The notes under the pieces were generated by a model. It saw only the letters and a list, made by a program, of their open reading frames with translations, did not search any database and was not told the origin of the DNA. Shown here piece by piece: positions 7,833 through 17,629 of a stretch of DNA of 64,000 bases (position 1 is its first letter; the number at the start of each line of letters is the position of its first letter). The position numbers and the translations under genes were made by a program. Source of the stretch: Escherichia coli (GTDB taxonomy: Bacteria; Pseudomonadota; Gammaproteobacteria; Enterobacterales; Enterobacteriaceae); assembly GCF_036503815.1 (NCBI RefSeq), contig NZ_AP027764.1, forward strand, positions 744,001 through 808,000, read 5' to 3'.

Positions 7833-9296
7833 TTAAAGCAACACCACGGGCATCCACAGTAAGCCGGTAATCACCAGCAACACGAGGAATATCAGCCCAA
7901 AAATCGCCCCCAGTCGCCAGTAATCCACCGTTGGCAGATAACCACTACCGTAGTAAATCGGACTGGGTCCGGTGGCGTATGGTGTAAGAATGCTCCCCAG
8001 ACCAATGGCCGCGCCAACCATCAGGCAGAACACGGGAAGCGGGATTTCCGGCATTGCCAGCGCGGCGGCAATCATCATCGGCGCGAGAGCGGAGGTATAC
8101 GCCGTGGCGCTGGCAAAGAAGTAGCGCAGCAGATAAAAGACCACAATCAACGCCACCATCACCATCGTTGGCGAATAACCGCTTAAGCTGCCTGCTAACA
8201 GTTTGCCAAACCAGCTAATAAAACCGGTGTTGTTGAGTCCGGTAGCGAGGGTGATAAGCGAGGCCAGCCAGAAGAAAACGTTCCACGCCGCTTTATTACT
8301 GACAATATCGTCCCAGCAGATAATGCGCAGAAGCAGCATCAGTGCCACCACGCTGTAACCGACCATCGCGGCATCGATATAATCACCGCCGAAAATCCAC
8401 AGCACCAGTGCGCCTACCATCAGCCCCAGCATCCGTTTTTCACGAGAACAGAGCGGGCCCATTGCCTGCAGTTCCGTCTCTGCCCAGCGCGGCACCTGAT
8501 CACCAGACTTCAGTACCGGCGGGTACAGCACGTAAGCCAGCCAGGGAACCAGCAGAACCAGTAAAATGCTGAGCGGCAACATGCCAAGAAACCAGTCGCC
8601 CCAACTCAGCGTGGCGTGAGATGCGCTTTTCATCAGGCCAATTAACAGCAAGTTTGGTGCCATCGCCGTCAGGAAAATGGCGCTGGTCACGCAGTCGGCA
8701 ACAATCCCCATCCACATGATGTACGAGCCAATGCTGCGCGAACTGCTGTCGTTTGGTTGTGATTGATAGAGCGGTGGCAGGTTACGGATGATGGGATAGA
8801 TAATCCCCGCACCGCGCGCCGAGTTGGACGGTGTTACAGGTGCCAGGATCAGCTCGGAGAACATCACCGCATAGCCGAGAAACAGCGTACGATGCCCCAT
8901 CTTTTTCACCAGAATCAGTGCGATACGTCGCCCCAGCCCGGTTTTTTCATAGCCTGTGCCAAACATAAAGGCGGCGAAAATCAGCCAGATAACCGAATTA
9001 GAAAAACCAGAAACCGCCCAGGAGAGGGATTTGGCGGTGAACTTAAAACCTGGCTGGGCGAGCTGCTCCGGGCTAAACAGCAGCCACGGCGAGAGAATGG
9101 CGATAATGGAGATACCCACCATCGCCACCACGGCACCCGGCACGGGTTCGAGGATCAGTCCAACGATCACGCCAGTAAAAACGGCAAAGTAGAGCCAGGT
9201 ATGACTCTCCAGCCCTGCGGGAACCGGAATTAGAGCAATAATGGCGATGACCGCCAGCGGCGCAAGGTATCGCCACCATTCAGTGGAAGGTTTCAT
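7833..9296 (-). CDS. ttdT: L-tartrate/succinate antiporter TtdT
   Basis: 487 aa, about a dozen hydrophobic segments, DASS/CitT family of dicarboxylate:anion symporters and antiporters. Conserved family stretches include SNSVIWLIFAAFMFGTGYEKTGLG and FASATAYTSALAPMM. In E. coli it imports tartrate in exchange for succinate during anaerobic tartrate fermentation. It is last in ttdA-ttdB-ttdT, 48 bp after ttdB. Confidence 0.96.
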   Translation of the reverse strand: MKPSTEWWRYLAPLAVIAIIALIPVPAGLESHTWLYFAVFTGVIVGLILEPVPGAVVAMVGISIIAILSPWLLFSPEQLAQPGFKFTAKSLSWAVSGFSNSVIWLIFAAFMFGTGYEKTGLGRRIALILVKKMGHRTLFLGYAVMFSELILAPVTPSNSARGAGIIYPIIRNLPPLYQSQPNDSSSRSIGSYIMWMGIVADCVTSAIFLTAMAPNLLLIGLMKSASHATLSWGDWFLGMLPLSILLVLLVPWLAYVLYPPVLKSGDQVPRWAETELQAMGPLCSREKRMLGLMVGALVLWIFGGDYIDAAMVGYSVVALMLLLRIICWDDIVSNKAAWNVFFWLASLITLATGLNNTGFISWFGKLLAGSLSGYSPTMVMVALIVVFYLLRYFFASATAYTSALAPMMIAAALAMPEIPLPVFCLMVGAAIGLGSILTPYATGPSPIYYGSGYLPTVDYWRLGAIFGLIFLVLLVITGLLWMPVVLL

Positions 9297-9344
9297 CGTG
9301 TTATGCCTGCGAAAAAGGAGAGGGGGTGAGCCTCTCCGGGAGGG

Positions 9345-9950
9345 TTATTTGATGTAGTGGACGTGCTCGCAAATCTCTTCCACGATGGGATCGCGGCGTT
9401 CGGCGAACAGCTTTTTGTTTTCGGCTATCAGGTTGTTGCCGTGGGTATCAATAGAGACAATCAGCGGACCGAACTCTTTGACCCGGCAGACCCACAGCGA
9501 CTCCGGCATCCCGAGTTCTGTCCAGTGCACCTCTTCAATCTCTTCCACCTGGGTTGCCGCCAGTACTGCGCAGCCTGCCGGGAAAATCACATGCAGCGCC
9601 TTGAATTTCTGGCAGCCTTCTTCGGTCAGCGGCCCCATTCCGCCTTTGCCGACCACCAGTTTCACGCCGGTCTGTTCGATAAATTCACGTTCAAAACTTT
9701 CCATACGCATACTGGTTGTCGGGCCGACGGATACCATCTCCCATTTGTCGCCGTTTTTGCGCACGATGGGGCCAGCGTGGAAAATCGCTTTGCCGTTGAG
9801 ATCGTAAGGGATCGGACGTTTGAGTTCGATCAAGCGACGGTGACAAACGTCACGGCAGGTTACCAGCGTACCGGTCAGGTAGATCACATCGCCGACGCGA
9901 ATATCTTGCAGATCTTCAGCTTTGATCGGGGTTGTCAGGATCTTTTTCAT
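9345..9950 (-). CDS. ttdB: L(+)-tartrate dehydratase, beta subunit
   Basis: 201 aa, full length. Class I fumarase C-terminal-domain family ([15 protein letters not shown], the VGPTTSMRM signature and GKGGMG). Pairs with TtdA to dehydrate L-tartrate to oxaloacetate. Its start overlaps the ttdA stop by 4 bases, indicating translational coupling. Confidence 0.97.
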
Positions 9951-10858
9951 AACGCGCTCCGGGTGTGAGACAGATTTTCAAAGGTGAGATCGGCATGAAC
10001 CAGCAGTGTGCCGCGACGATGCGCCCAGCAGCCGGTAGAAACAGCAACGCCGATGGTTGACGGATGGCGGGCGGCAGATTCGATATGTACGCCCATCACT
10101 GAACTGTTGCCAGTCAGCCCCTGTGGACCAATCCCCAGACGGTTGAGTCCTTCTTCCAGGCGTAGTTCCAGCTCTGCCGCTTTTGGATTGGGATGGCGGC
10201 TGCCAATCGGGCGCAAAATGGCTTTACGTGAGAGCACAGCGGCGGTTTCCACCGAGGTGGCGATGCCCACGCCTACCAGTACCGGTGGACAGGCGTTTAC
10301 GGCGAGGGTGGAGATATTTTCGAAGACGAATTTCACTACGCCTTCGTAGCCTTCCGACGGCATTAACACTTTCGAACGACCAGGCAACGTGCAGCCGCCG
10401 CCTGCCATGTAAACTTCGATTTCCGCATCGTCACCGTCGGGGACGATATCCCAGGTGACCCACGGTACGCCGCTGCCGGTATTTTTGCCGGTGTTCACTT
10501 CGTCAAAAATTTCTACCGCATTGTGACGCAGTGGCGCTTTGACGGTTGCCTCTTCCACGGCTTGCTTAAGAATGCTTTGCAGCTCGCCAAGCAGTGGGAA
10601 ACGGGAACCGACCTTAACAAAAAACATGATTTCGCCGGTGTCCTGACAGGCAGGACGATTCAGGTCGATTGCTTTTTGCATGTTGTCGAACATCGTGTGG
10701 TAGATGATTTTCCCCATCGACGACGTTTCGGCATCCTTTAGCTGTTTTAGTTTGTCCACCACGTCATCGGGCATTCGGGTAGAAATCATGGCGGTAAAGT
10801 TAGCGACAATCTCCGTCAACTTATTCACTGCCTGTTGCTTATTACTTTCGCTCATCAT
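9947..10858 (-). CDS. ttdA: L(+)-tartrate dehydratase, alpha subunit
   Basis: 303 aa, full length. Class I fumarase N-terminal family. It carries the [4Fe-4S] cluster; Cys71 (RPACQDTGE) and the cysteines in VNACPPV and [10 protein letters not shown] are the expected ligands. The oxygen-sensitive cluster fits anaerobic use. First gene of the operon. The double Met start leaves MM or M ambiguous; the first ATG is used. Confidence 0.97.
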
Positions 10859-11064
10859 GGCAACTCCAGTTTATGTATTTGTCTGGAAAAATTCACTGCC
10901 ACAAACTACCACTAAAAATGTGGTTTTATATTTTTTGCCGCCGTGAATATGTAATTCACAGTTCGTGAATCAACGCGAAAATAAGAATGAATATTGCGCC
11001 AGAGCAGGGAATGGCAATGTTTTGCGAAATACACTGCGCTTATCACAACTGCGGATAATTAACG

Positions 11065-11997
11065 ATGCTGAATAGCTGGCCTTTAGCCAAAGATTTGCAG
11101 GTACTGGTAGAAATCGTCCACAGCGGGAGTTTTAGTGCTGCAGCGGCGACGCTTGGGCAAACGCCTGCATTTGTCACCAAGCGGATCCAAATCCTTGAAA
11201 ATACGCTGGCAACAACGCTGCTGAACCGCTCCGCCCGCGGCGTGGCGCTGACTGAAAGTGGCCAACGTTGTTACGAGCATGCGCTGGAAATCCTCACCCA
11301 ATATCAGCGACTGGTCGATGACGTCACGCAAATCAAAACGCGCCCGGAGGGGATGATTCGTATTGGCTGTAGTTTTGGTTTTGGGCGCAGCCATATTGCG
11401 CCAGCTATTACCGAACTGATGCGCAATTATCCTGAGTTACAGGTGCATTTTGAATTGTTCGATCGGCAAATTGATTTAGTGCAGGATAATATTGATCTGG
11501 ATATTCGTATTAATGACGAAATTCCTGATTATTATATTGCGCATCTTTTGACAAAAAATAAACGAATATTATGTGCAGCACCTGAGTATCTGCAAAAATA
11601 TCCGCAGCCACTATCCTTGCAGGAATTAAGTCGTCATGACTGTCTTGTGACCAAAGAGCGTGATATGACCCACGGAATATGGGAGTTGGGGAACGGTCAG
11701 GAGAAAAAATCGGTGAAGGTAAGCGGGCACCTTTCCTCCAATAGCGGCGAGATTGTGCTGCAATGGGCGCTGGAAGGAAAAGGAATTATGCTGCGTTCTG
11801 AGTGGGATGTTTTACCGTTTCTGGAGAGTGGCAAACTGGTGCGAGTATTGCCGGAGTATGCACAAAGCGCCAATATCTGGGCTGTTTACCGGGAGCCGCT
11901 CTATCGCAGCATGAAATTACGTGTCTGCGTGGAATTTCTGGCGGCATGGTGCCAGCAGCGGCTAGGCAAGCCCGACGAAGGCTATCAGGTTATGTAG
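11065..11997 (+). CDS. ttdR: LysR-type activator of tartrate utilisation TtdR
   Basis: 310 aa. An N-terminal winged helix-turn-helix (about residues 8-65, SFSAAAATLGQTPAFVTKRIQILE) is followed by a periplasmic-binding-like effector domain. Divergent from ttdABT across a 206-bp AT-rich gap, the usual LysR arrangement. In E. coli it activates ttdABT anaerobically with tartrate. Confidence 0.95.
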   Translation: MLNSWPLAKDLQVLVEIVHSGSFSAAAATLGQTPAFVTKRIQILENTLATTLLNRSARGVALTESGQRCYEHALEILTQYQRLVDDVTQIKTRPEGMIRIGCSFGFGRSHIAPAITELMRNYPELQVHFELFDRQIDLVQDNIDLDIRINDEIPDYYIAHLLTKNKRILCAAPEYLQKYPQPLSLQELSRHDCLVTKERDMTHGIWELGNGQEKKSVKVSGHLSSNSGEIVLQWALEGKGIMLRSEWDVLPFLESGKLVRVLPEYAQSANIWAVYREPLYRSMKLRVCVEFLAAWCQQRLGKPDEGYQVM

Positions 11998-12000
11998 ACT

Positions 12001-12036
12001 CGCGAAAAATCACTCAGGATCCTTTTCGCGCTTTCT
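12001..12036 (+). terminator. ttdR terminator overlapping the plsY 3' end
   Basis: CGCGAAAA (12001-12008) pairs with TTTTCGCG (12023-12030) and is followed by CTTTCTTTT. The right arm lies inside the last codons of convergent plsY. Confidence 0.6.
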
Positions 12037-12627
12037 TTTGAATTTCGTCCAGATTTTTGTCTCCTGACGACGCCACAGACGCTGGATGTTGTCATGATGG
12101 CGCAGCAGGATCAGGCATGAGAGCATCGAAACCGGGAAGGTGAATTGTGGCTTAAACCACCAGACGTAAAATGGAGCAATCAGTGCGCTGACAATCGCTC
12201 CCAGCGACGAGTATCCGCTCAATAGCACGGTCAGTAACCAGGTTCCCGCCATTACTCCGGTGAGATCCCAGCCAATTGGTGCGATGGCACCAAAAGCGGT
12301 AGCAACGCCTTTTCCTCCTTTAAAACCGAAGAAAACGGGCCAGATGTGTCCAAGGCAGGCGGCGATGGCAATTAAGCCTAGCCAGAATGGGCTGACACCT
12401 AATTCATACGCGCCCCAGACGGGCAACATTCCTTTCAGAACGTCGAAAATCAGTACTGCTACGGCTGCTCCCTTGCCACCGATACGTAACACATTGGTTG
12501 CGCCAGGATTACCGGAGCCGCTGGTTCGCGGATCGGGCAGCCCACACAAGCGGCAAACCAGAATGGCACTGGAAATGGAGCCGCAGAGGTACGCGATGAG
12601 GATCATTCCAGGCGCGATTGCACTCAT
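12010..12627 (-). CDS. plsY: Acyl-phosphate:glycerol-3-phosphate acyltransferase PlsY
   Basis: 205 aa, hydrophobic, about five membrane segments. Family motifs: [11 protein letters not shown], a glycine-rich [13 protein letters not shown], and the first-loop Ser/Arg region ([11 protein letters not shown]). It makes lysophosphatidic acid from acyl-phosphate in the inner membrane. Divergent from folB; basic C-terminal tail ([11 protein letters not shown]). Confidence 0.96.
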
Positions 12628-12731
12628 AAGCTGTTCCGTTTTGAAAATTCGTGTTCAACGATGAATCTGTGGATAATACGCACATTTCGCCGGAAGTGGT
12701 ATCCGGTTAGCCAAAAAGCAGGCAGGACGTG

Positions 12732-13100
12732 ATGGATATTGTATTTATAGAGCAACTTTCGGTAATCACCACTATTGGTGTTTACGACTGGGAACAGACC
12801 ATCGAACAGAAGTTAGTGTTCGATATCGAAATGGCGTGGGATAACCGTAAAGCGGCGAAAAGTGATGATGTGGCGGATTGCCTCAGTTACGCTGACATTG
12901 CAGAAACGGTAGTCAGCCACGTCGAGGGCGCGCGTTTTGCGCTGGTGGAACGTGTGGCGGAAGAGGTGGCGGAGCTGCTGTTAGCACGCTTCAACTCGCC
13001 GTGGGTGCGTATCAAACTCAGCAAGCCAGGCGCAGTGGCGCGGGCGGCGAATGTTGGCGTCATCATTGAGCGTGGCAATAATCTGAAAGAAAATAATTAA
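12732..13100 (+). CDS. folB: Dihydroneopterin aldolase FolB
   Basis: 122 aa from ATG 12732. A GTG one codon earlier is possible but gives no better ribosome site, and the family starts MDIVFIEQL. Tunnel-fold aldolase; motifs IGVYDWE, SYADIAE and KPGAVARA. Splits dihydroneopterin to 6-hydroxymethyl-dihydropterin and glycolaldehyde in folate synthesis. Monocistronic, between plsY and uppP. Confidence 0.96.
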   Translation: MDIVFIEQLSVITTIGVYDWEQTIEQKLVFDIEMAWDNRKAAKSDDVADCLSYADIAETVVSHVEGARFALVERVAEEVAELLLARFNSPWVRIKLSKPGAVARAANVGVIIERGNNLKENN

Positions 13101-13190
13101 TTTTACAGCTGTTAAACCAAACGGTTATAACCTGGTCATACTGCAGTAGTTTGGACAAGCGTTACATTTTTATAATTTAGGGGTTTATTG

Positions 13191-14012
13191 ATGAGCGATA
13201 TGCACTCGCTGCTGATAGCGGCAATATTGGGTGTGGTCGAAGGATTGACAGAATTTCTGCCGGTATCCAGCACGGGCCATATGATTATTGTCGGTCACTT
13301 GTTGGGATTTGAGGGCGACACGGCGAAAACCTTTGAAGTCGTGATCCAGTTAGGATCAATTCTGGCGGTAGTAGTGATGTTCTGGCGGCGTCTGTTTGGC
13401 TTGATTGGCATTCACTTTGGTCGTCCGCTGCAACACGAAGGAGAAAGCAAAGGCCGTTTAACGCTGATCCACATTCTGCTTGGCATGATCCCAGCGGTAG
13501 TACTGGGGCTGTTGTTCCACGACACGATTAAGTCGTTGTTTAATCCAATAAATGTGATGTATGCGCTGGTCGTTGGCGGTCTGTTGCTGATTGCCGCCGA
13601 ATGCCTGAAACCAAAAGAACCGCGTGCGCCGGGTCTCGATGATATGACCTATCGTCAGGCGTTTATGATTGGCTGCTTCCAGTGTCTGGCGCTGTGGCCT
13701 GGTTTCTCCCGTTCCGGGGCGACCATTTCAGGTGGGATGCTGATGGGTGTGAGCCGTTATGCGGCTTCTGAGTTCTCGTTCCTGCTGGCGGTGCCGATGA
13801 TGATGGGCGCAACGGCGCTCGATCTCTACAAAAGCTGGGGCTTCCTGACAACCGGCGATATCCCGATGTTTGCCGTTGGGTTTATCACCGCTTTTGTGGT
13901 GGCGCTGATAGCGATTAAAACCTTCCTGCAATTGATTAAGCGCATTTCGTTTATCCCTTTCGCCATTTATCGCTTTATTGTGGCGGCTGCGGTGTATGTC
14001 GTGTTCTTTTGA
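13191..14012 (+). CDS. uppP: Undecaprenyl-diphosphatase UppP (BacA)
   Basis: 273 aa from the ATG at 13191. Polytopic membrane protein with both family motifs: [14 protein letters not shown] and [12 protein letters not shown]. It recycles undecaprenyl pyrophosphate, the lipid carrier for peptidoglycan and other envelope polymers; higher dosage gives bacitracin resistance. A REP-like stem follows the stop. Confidence 0.97.
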
Positions 14013-14024
14013 TTGAGGAATAGT

Positions 14025-14056
14025 GTCGGATATGACGCTTGTGCGTCTTATCCGAC
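14025..14056. repeat. REP-like palindrome
   Basis: GTCGGATA...TTATCCGAC with inner TGACGC/GCGTC between uppP and cca, a REP-type stem separating convergent genes. Confidence 0.65.
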
Positions 14057-14092
14057 CTGGCCGGTGTTTGCAATAAATTGAAATTCAAGTGC

Positions 14093-15331
14093 TTAATCAG
14101 GCTTTGGACAACGTTGTTCCTTCCAGCTGGCTACCGCCGCAATCCGCCGTCGGGTCAGCTCCTCGCGAATCTCCACACCTTTAAATCCCGCTTCAACGAC
14201 GGCTTTTGTCGGCACTGACTGTGCCACTTCCCAGGCTTCGCGCAACCAGCGGCCTTGCGGGTAGTCCGCTGATTCAAAACCGGTTCTGCCGCGCACATCA
14301 GCCTCGCTGGTCAGCGCCAGTTGCTCGACACGCTGCGGTTTACGCCAGGCGTCGATGGAATCAAATAGTTTGACGATGGTTTTTGGGTTCAGCATTGGGA
14401 AGGTGTGGATGAGATCGTGAAACTCAGCCACCAGTCTGGCTAAATCGCGAATTTCATTTGGCACGCGCAGACGCTGGCATAGTTGTTCCACTAACTTCAC
14501 ACCCGCCGGGCCATGACCATGATGACGCGGCCAAAGTTCTGGCGGCGTCAGTCCTTTACCGAGATCGTGGCATAGCGTTGCGAAACGGACATCGACCTGC
14601 GGACTTAGCATCGCCGCCATTGAGAGCGTCATTAAGGTGTGAATACCGGTGTCGATTTCCGGATGCCACTTGGCAGGGGCCGGAACGCCAAACAGGGCGT
14701 CAATTTCCGGGAATAAAACGCGCAGTGCGCCGCAATCGCGCAGTACCTGGAAGAACACCTGGGGATTGCGGGTAGTGAGGGCGCTTTCCGTCTCTTTCCA
14801 CACCCGTTCAGGCGTCAGGTGTTCCAGTTCACCCGCGTGGGTCATCTCGCGCATCAGCGCCAGAGTTTCATCGGCAATACGAAAACCGAGGTGGGCATAA
14901 CGCGCAGCAAAACGCGCCACGCGCAGTACGCGTAACGGATCTTCGCCAAAAGCGGGGGAAACATGGCGCAACAGACGATTTTGCAGATCGCCCAGACCGT
15001 TGTACGGGTCGATAATCTCGCCGTTATCGTCCTGGGCCAGCGCATTAATGGTCAGATCGCGCCGCTTAAGATCATCTTCCAGCGTGACATCCGGTGCGGC
15101 ATAGCAGGTAAAACCGGTGTAACCGGAACCGGATTTCCGTTCGGTACGTGCCAGCGCATACTCTTCATGCGTTTGCGGATGCAGAAAAACAGGAAAATCG
15201 CGGCCTACCTGCTGGTAGCCCGCGTCGAGCATCTCCTGTGGTGTACTACCGACTACCACCCAATCTCTGTCTTTGACCGGTAGCCCTAACAATGCATCCC
15301 GAACAGCACCACCGACCAGATAAATCTTCAC
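14093..15331 (-). CDS. cca: CCA-adding tRNA nucleotidyltransferase Cca
   Basis: 412 aa, full length. Class II nucleotidyltransferase head (LVGGAVRDALLG, metal-binding DRDWVVVG, RRDLTINALA) and a C-terminal HD phosphohydrolase domain (CHDLGKG). It builds and repairs the 3' CCA of tRNAs; the HD domain gives 2',3'-cyclic phosphodiesterase and phosphatase activity. Downstream of ygiM on the same strand with a 63-bp gap. Confidence 0.97.
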   Translation of the reverse strand: MKIYLVGGAVRDALLGLPVKDRDWVVVGSTPQEMLDAGYQQVGRDFPVFLHPQTHEEYALARTERKSGSGYTGFTCYAAPDVTLEDDLKRRDLTINALAQDDNGEIIDPYNGLGDLQNRLLRHVSPAFGEDPLRVLRVARFAARYAHLGFRIADETLALMREMTHAGELEHLTPERVWKETESALTTRNPQVFFQVLRDCGALRVLFPEIDALFGVPAPAKWHPEIDTGIHTLMTLSMAAMLSPQVDVRFATLCHDLGKGLTPPELWPRHHGHGPAGVKLVEQLCQRLRVPNEIRDLARLVAEFHDLIHTFPMLNPKTIVKLFDSIDAWRKPQRVEQLALTSEADVRGRTGFESADYPQGRWLREAWEVAQSVPTKAVVEAGFKGVEIREELTRRRIAAVASWKEQRCPKPD

Positions 15332-15394
15332 GCCATCATCCCTTCGTCAAATACACAATTCCTAATAATAAGACAGTGCAACGAAGAAGGCGAT

Positions 15395-16015
15395 TTAGTT
15401 CATCCAGCGATCTTTACGTTTGCGCGTTGGGATCAGGTGCGGCAGTACCAGACCGAGCAGCAAGCCAAGCCCCAGCACGCCGCCACCATACATAAACCAC
15501 TGCATGATGATGGTGCGCTGTTTGTCATCCAGCTGCACGCTGGCGGCATCGACCTTTTTCTGCGCGACAATCAGCTCGTTTTTCAGTTTCTGATTTTCTT
15601 CTTTTAACCCGTTGATCACGCTGTCGCTCTGCGCCACTTTTTGCTGCATTTCTGCGGTGCGCTGATTCCAGGTGTTATCGATATTGGTGAGCTTATCGGT
15701 CAGGGTTTTGACCTGATTTTCCAGATCTGGCACACGGGAGCGCAGGCTTGGCTCTGTGCTAAGTTGTTTCAACGGGATCCAGGCGGTACGGCCAGAGCTG
15801 TCTTTCACCTGGGCATAATTGGTGTTGGCGTCAGTTTGTAATAAGGTCACTTCCTCGCCGGCGTTAACCGTGCCCACGAGGCGATAATGGTCTCCCGGAC
15901 CGCTACGGACCCAGGTATTCAGTTCGTCGGAAACATAGCGCGTTTCTTCAGCGTGTGAGACGGCAGTCGCGCTAAGTGCGAGTAAAGTTAATCCGATCAG
16001 GCGTAATTTTGGCAT
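15395..16015 (-). CDS. ygiM: YgiM, SH3-domain inner-membrane protein
   Basis: 206 aa. Cleavable-type signal (LRLIGLTLLALSATAVSHA, about residues 4-22), a bacterial SH3 domain (residues ~27-95, WVRSGPGDHYRLVGTVNAGEEV), a coiled-coil stretch (~95-165), and a C-terminal membrane helix (MYGGGVLGLGLLLGLVLP) followed by a basic tail. Probably a periplasmic SH3 head on a tethered stalk; exact role unknown. Its upstream region ends at the transposon right end. Confidence 0.93.
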   Translation of the reverse strand: MPKLRLIGLTLLALSATAVSHAEETRYVSDELNTWVRSGPGDHYRLVGTVNAGEEVTLLQTDANTNYAQVKDSSGRTAWIPLKQLSTEPSLRSRVPDLENQVKTLTDKLTNIDNTWNQRTAEMQQKVAQSDSVINGLKEENQKLKNELIVAQKKVDAASVQLDDKQRTIIMQWFMYGGGVLGLGLLLGLVLPHLIPTRKRKDRWMN

Positions 16016-16253
16016 CAGGCTGTCGTTATTGTCATGGAAAGTGGAACGATAGTAGTGGCATCAGTGTCGCTACGCAAAGCATTCGACATCAATCGGAATC
16101 CTCTGTGTCAGGTCTTGCCACTGCTTCAAACTTTTACGCCCGTCAAATTGCCCGTTGCATGGCAATTTGGCGCAAAATACTATCTACTGACAAAAAAGAT
16201 CGCATTAAGTTCGCCGTTCATCGTCACTTATGTGACATAACCGATAAGTAAAG
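16016..16253. other. ygiM upstream region, native flank of the transposon
   Basis: About 240 bp without a gene. It holds the ygiM leader, a plus-strand promoter-like sequence (16155-16183) and the palindrome GTCACTTATGTGAC (16223-16236). It ends near 16254 where transposon sequence begins. Confidence 0.6.
16155..16183 (+). promoter_or_regulatory. Probable native ygiF-glnE promoter, now cut off by the transposon
   Basis: TTGCAT (16155-16160), 17-bp spacer, TACTAT (16178-16183), pointing toward ygiF. In an empty site it would lie roughly 85 bp before ygiF; here about 1.9 kb intervenes. Assignment is inferred from sequence alone. Confidence 0.45.
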
Positions 16254-16400
16254 GCCTTGACATCCTCCCCCACCTTCGCGCAAAGCGACTCAGTAGGGGG
16301 ATTCCCTTGTCAGGGTAGCAATACGTTGCCGCATTGCCCGGTTCCTCGCTCGACGGTTTACGCCGCCTTACGGGCGCGTCCTTTACGGACTGACGGCAAT
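16254..16400 (-). ncRNA. Predicted omegaRNA (TnpB guide RNA) at the right end
   Basis: In this family the guide RNA scaffold is made from the 3' end of tnpB through the right end, and the guide is read from flanking DNA. Here the minus strand passes from the tnpB stop (16358) through CCCTGACAAGGG, then the stem TCCCCC/GGGGGA (16266-16301) with inner TCGC/GCGA, to the junction. The guide would then be CCTTTACTTATCGGTTATGT, from the ygiM upstream region. No transcript evidence; bounds are inferred. Confidence 0.5.
16266..16301. repeat. Right-end subterminal hairpin of the transposon
   Basis: Outer stem TCCCCC (16266-16271) with GGGGGA (16296-16301); inner stem TCGC (16276-16279) with GCGA (16285-16288). 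This is the type of imperfect hairpin bound by TnpA. Confidence 0.65.
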
Positions 16401-17563
16401 ATTTGTCCTGCCGCCATGACTTCAAAACCTGCTGTTAATATATTGCGAGCGCCGTTTACATCGGCGTTTGCCGTATAGCCGCACGCGGTACAGATAAAGC
16501 TCGCCTGCGTCCTGCGGTTATTTTTCGATGTATGCCCACAACATGCGCATTTCTGACTGGTGTACGCCGGATTAATCGCCAGCACATCACCGCCGCGCCA
16601 TGCCTGCTTATATTCGAGCTGGCGGCGCATTTCTGCCCAGCCCTGATCCAGTATCGCCCGGTTAAGACCTGATTTTGCCGCGACGTTGCGCCCCGGCTGG
16701 TCTACCGTACCCGCTGCTGATTTTGACACGTTCGCAACCTTTAAATCCTCAATGACTATCATCGCGTGGTTTTTGCTGATCGTCGTCGTGGTTTTATGAA
16801 GGTAATCGCGGCGGATGTTTGCGATATGAGAGTGGAAACGGGAAATCTTCGCTTTCTGCTTTTTCCAGTTGGCGGAGAATTTAACCATCCGGGCCAGACG
16901 GCGCTGTAAGCGAGCCAGCTTATCCTGATTTTTTTTAAAGCTGTTTACCGGTTCAAAGACAGTGCCGTCTGAAAGTGTTGCCAGCTTCGTTATACCTGCA
17001 TCCAGGCCTATTGCGCTGGTCGATGCGTGAATCGGATCGGTAACAGCTAATTCGACCTGAAAAGACACATACCAGTGTCCGGCATGCTGGCTGATGGTGC
17101 AATTTTTAATGACGCCTTCAATCTTCCGGGACTGACGAAATTTAACCCAGCCCAGTCCTGACGGGAGTTTCACACGGCCATAATCCAGCCCACAATATTT
17201 GCTGAAATTGACGAACCGGATAGAGTCGCAGCCTTTGGTTTTCTTTTTGAAAACGGGCTTTTCAGCCGTCAGGGATTTATCAAAACAGCGATCCCATGCG
17301 CTCCGCAGGTCTTTCAGTTTCTGCTGGAGGTTGTCAGTGTAACCCTCAGCAAGAAAGGCCAGCTCAGGGAGTTTTTTCCAGCCCGTAAGTCGTTTATTCA
17401 GGTCGAAAGCTGACGGAATTTTTCCGCCCGCGTCATGAATGCTCAGTGTTTCATTCAGTGCATAGTTCCAGACAAAGCGAGCGCAACCGCACAACTGACG
17501 CAACCTTTGCGCCTGCTGGTCAGTGGGGTAGAGCCTGTATTTATATGCTTTCTGGATTAACAT
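16358..17563 (-). CDS. tnpB: TnpB, RNA-guided RuvC nuclease of the IS605-family transposon
   Basis: 401 aa. N-terminal wedge/helical region (AYKYRLYPTDQQ...CARFVWNYAL), then a split RuvC domain with Asp188 (GLDAGITKLA), Glu272 (VIEDLKV) and Asp368 (ANADVNGARN). A zinc ribbon lies between the last two (Cys339, Cys342, Cys358, Cys361). All catalytic and zinc residues are intact and the length is typical, so it is probably active. TnpB nucleases, ancestors of Cas12, cut DNA matching their guide next to a target-adjacent motif and help the element persist. It also resembles IS1341-type OrfB annotations. Confidence 0.93.
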   Translation of the reverse strand: MLIQKAYKYRLYPTDQQAQRLRQLCGCARFVWNYALNETLSIHDAGGKIPSAFDLNKRLTGWKKLPELAFLAEGYTDNLQQKLKDLRSAWDRCFDKSLTAEKPVFKKKTKGCDSIRFVNFSKYCGLDYGRVKLPSGLGWVKFRQSRKIEGVIKNCTISQHAGHWYVSFQVELAVTDPIHASTSAIGLDAGITKLATLSDGTVFEPVNSFKKNQDKLARLQRRLARMVKFSANWKKQKAKISRFHSHIANIRRDYLHKTTTTISKNHAMIVIEDLKVANVSKSAAGTVDQPGRNVAAKSGLNRAILDQGWAEMRRQLEYKQAWRGGDVLAINPAYTSQKCACCGHTSKNNRRTQASFICTACGYTANADVNGARNILTAGFEVMAAGQILPSVRKGRARKAA

Positions 17564-17629
17564 TTTGCATTCAGTATGTGGTTATTTAGAATGTACAATA
17601 TATCCACATTTTTTTGGGAGGATCAATAC

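Noticed and set aside
8763..9233. 156-codon plus-strand frame opposite ttdT
   Set aside because: Antisense to a conserved transporter, biased composition (His/Arg/Gly), no ribosome site.
16223..16236. GTCACTTATGTGAC as a target-site duplication of the transposon
   Set aside because: Family does not duplicate its target, and no copy occurs at the ygiF side; it is a local palindrome only.
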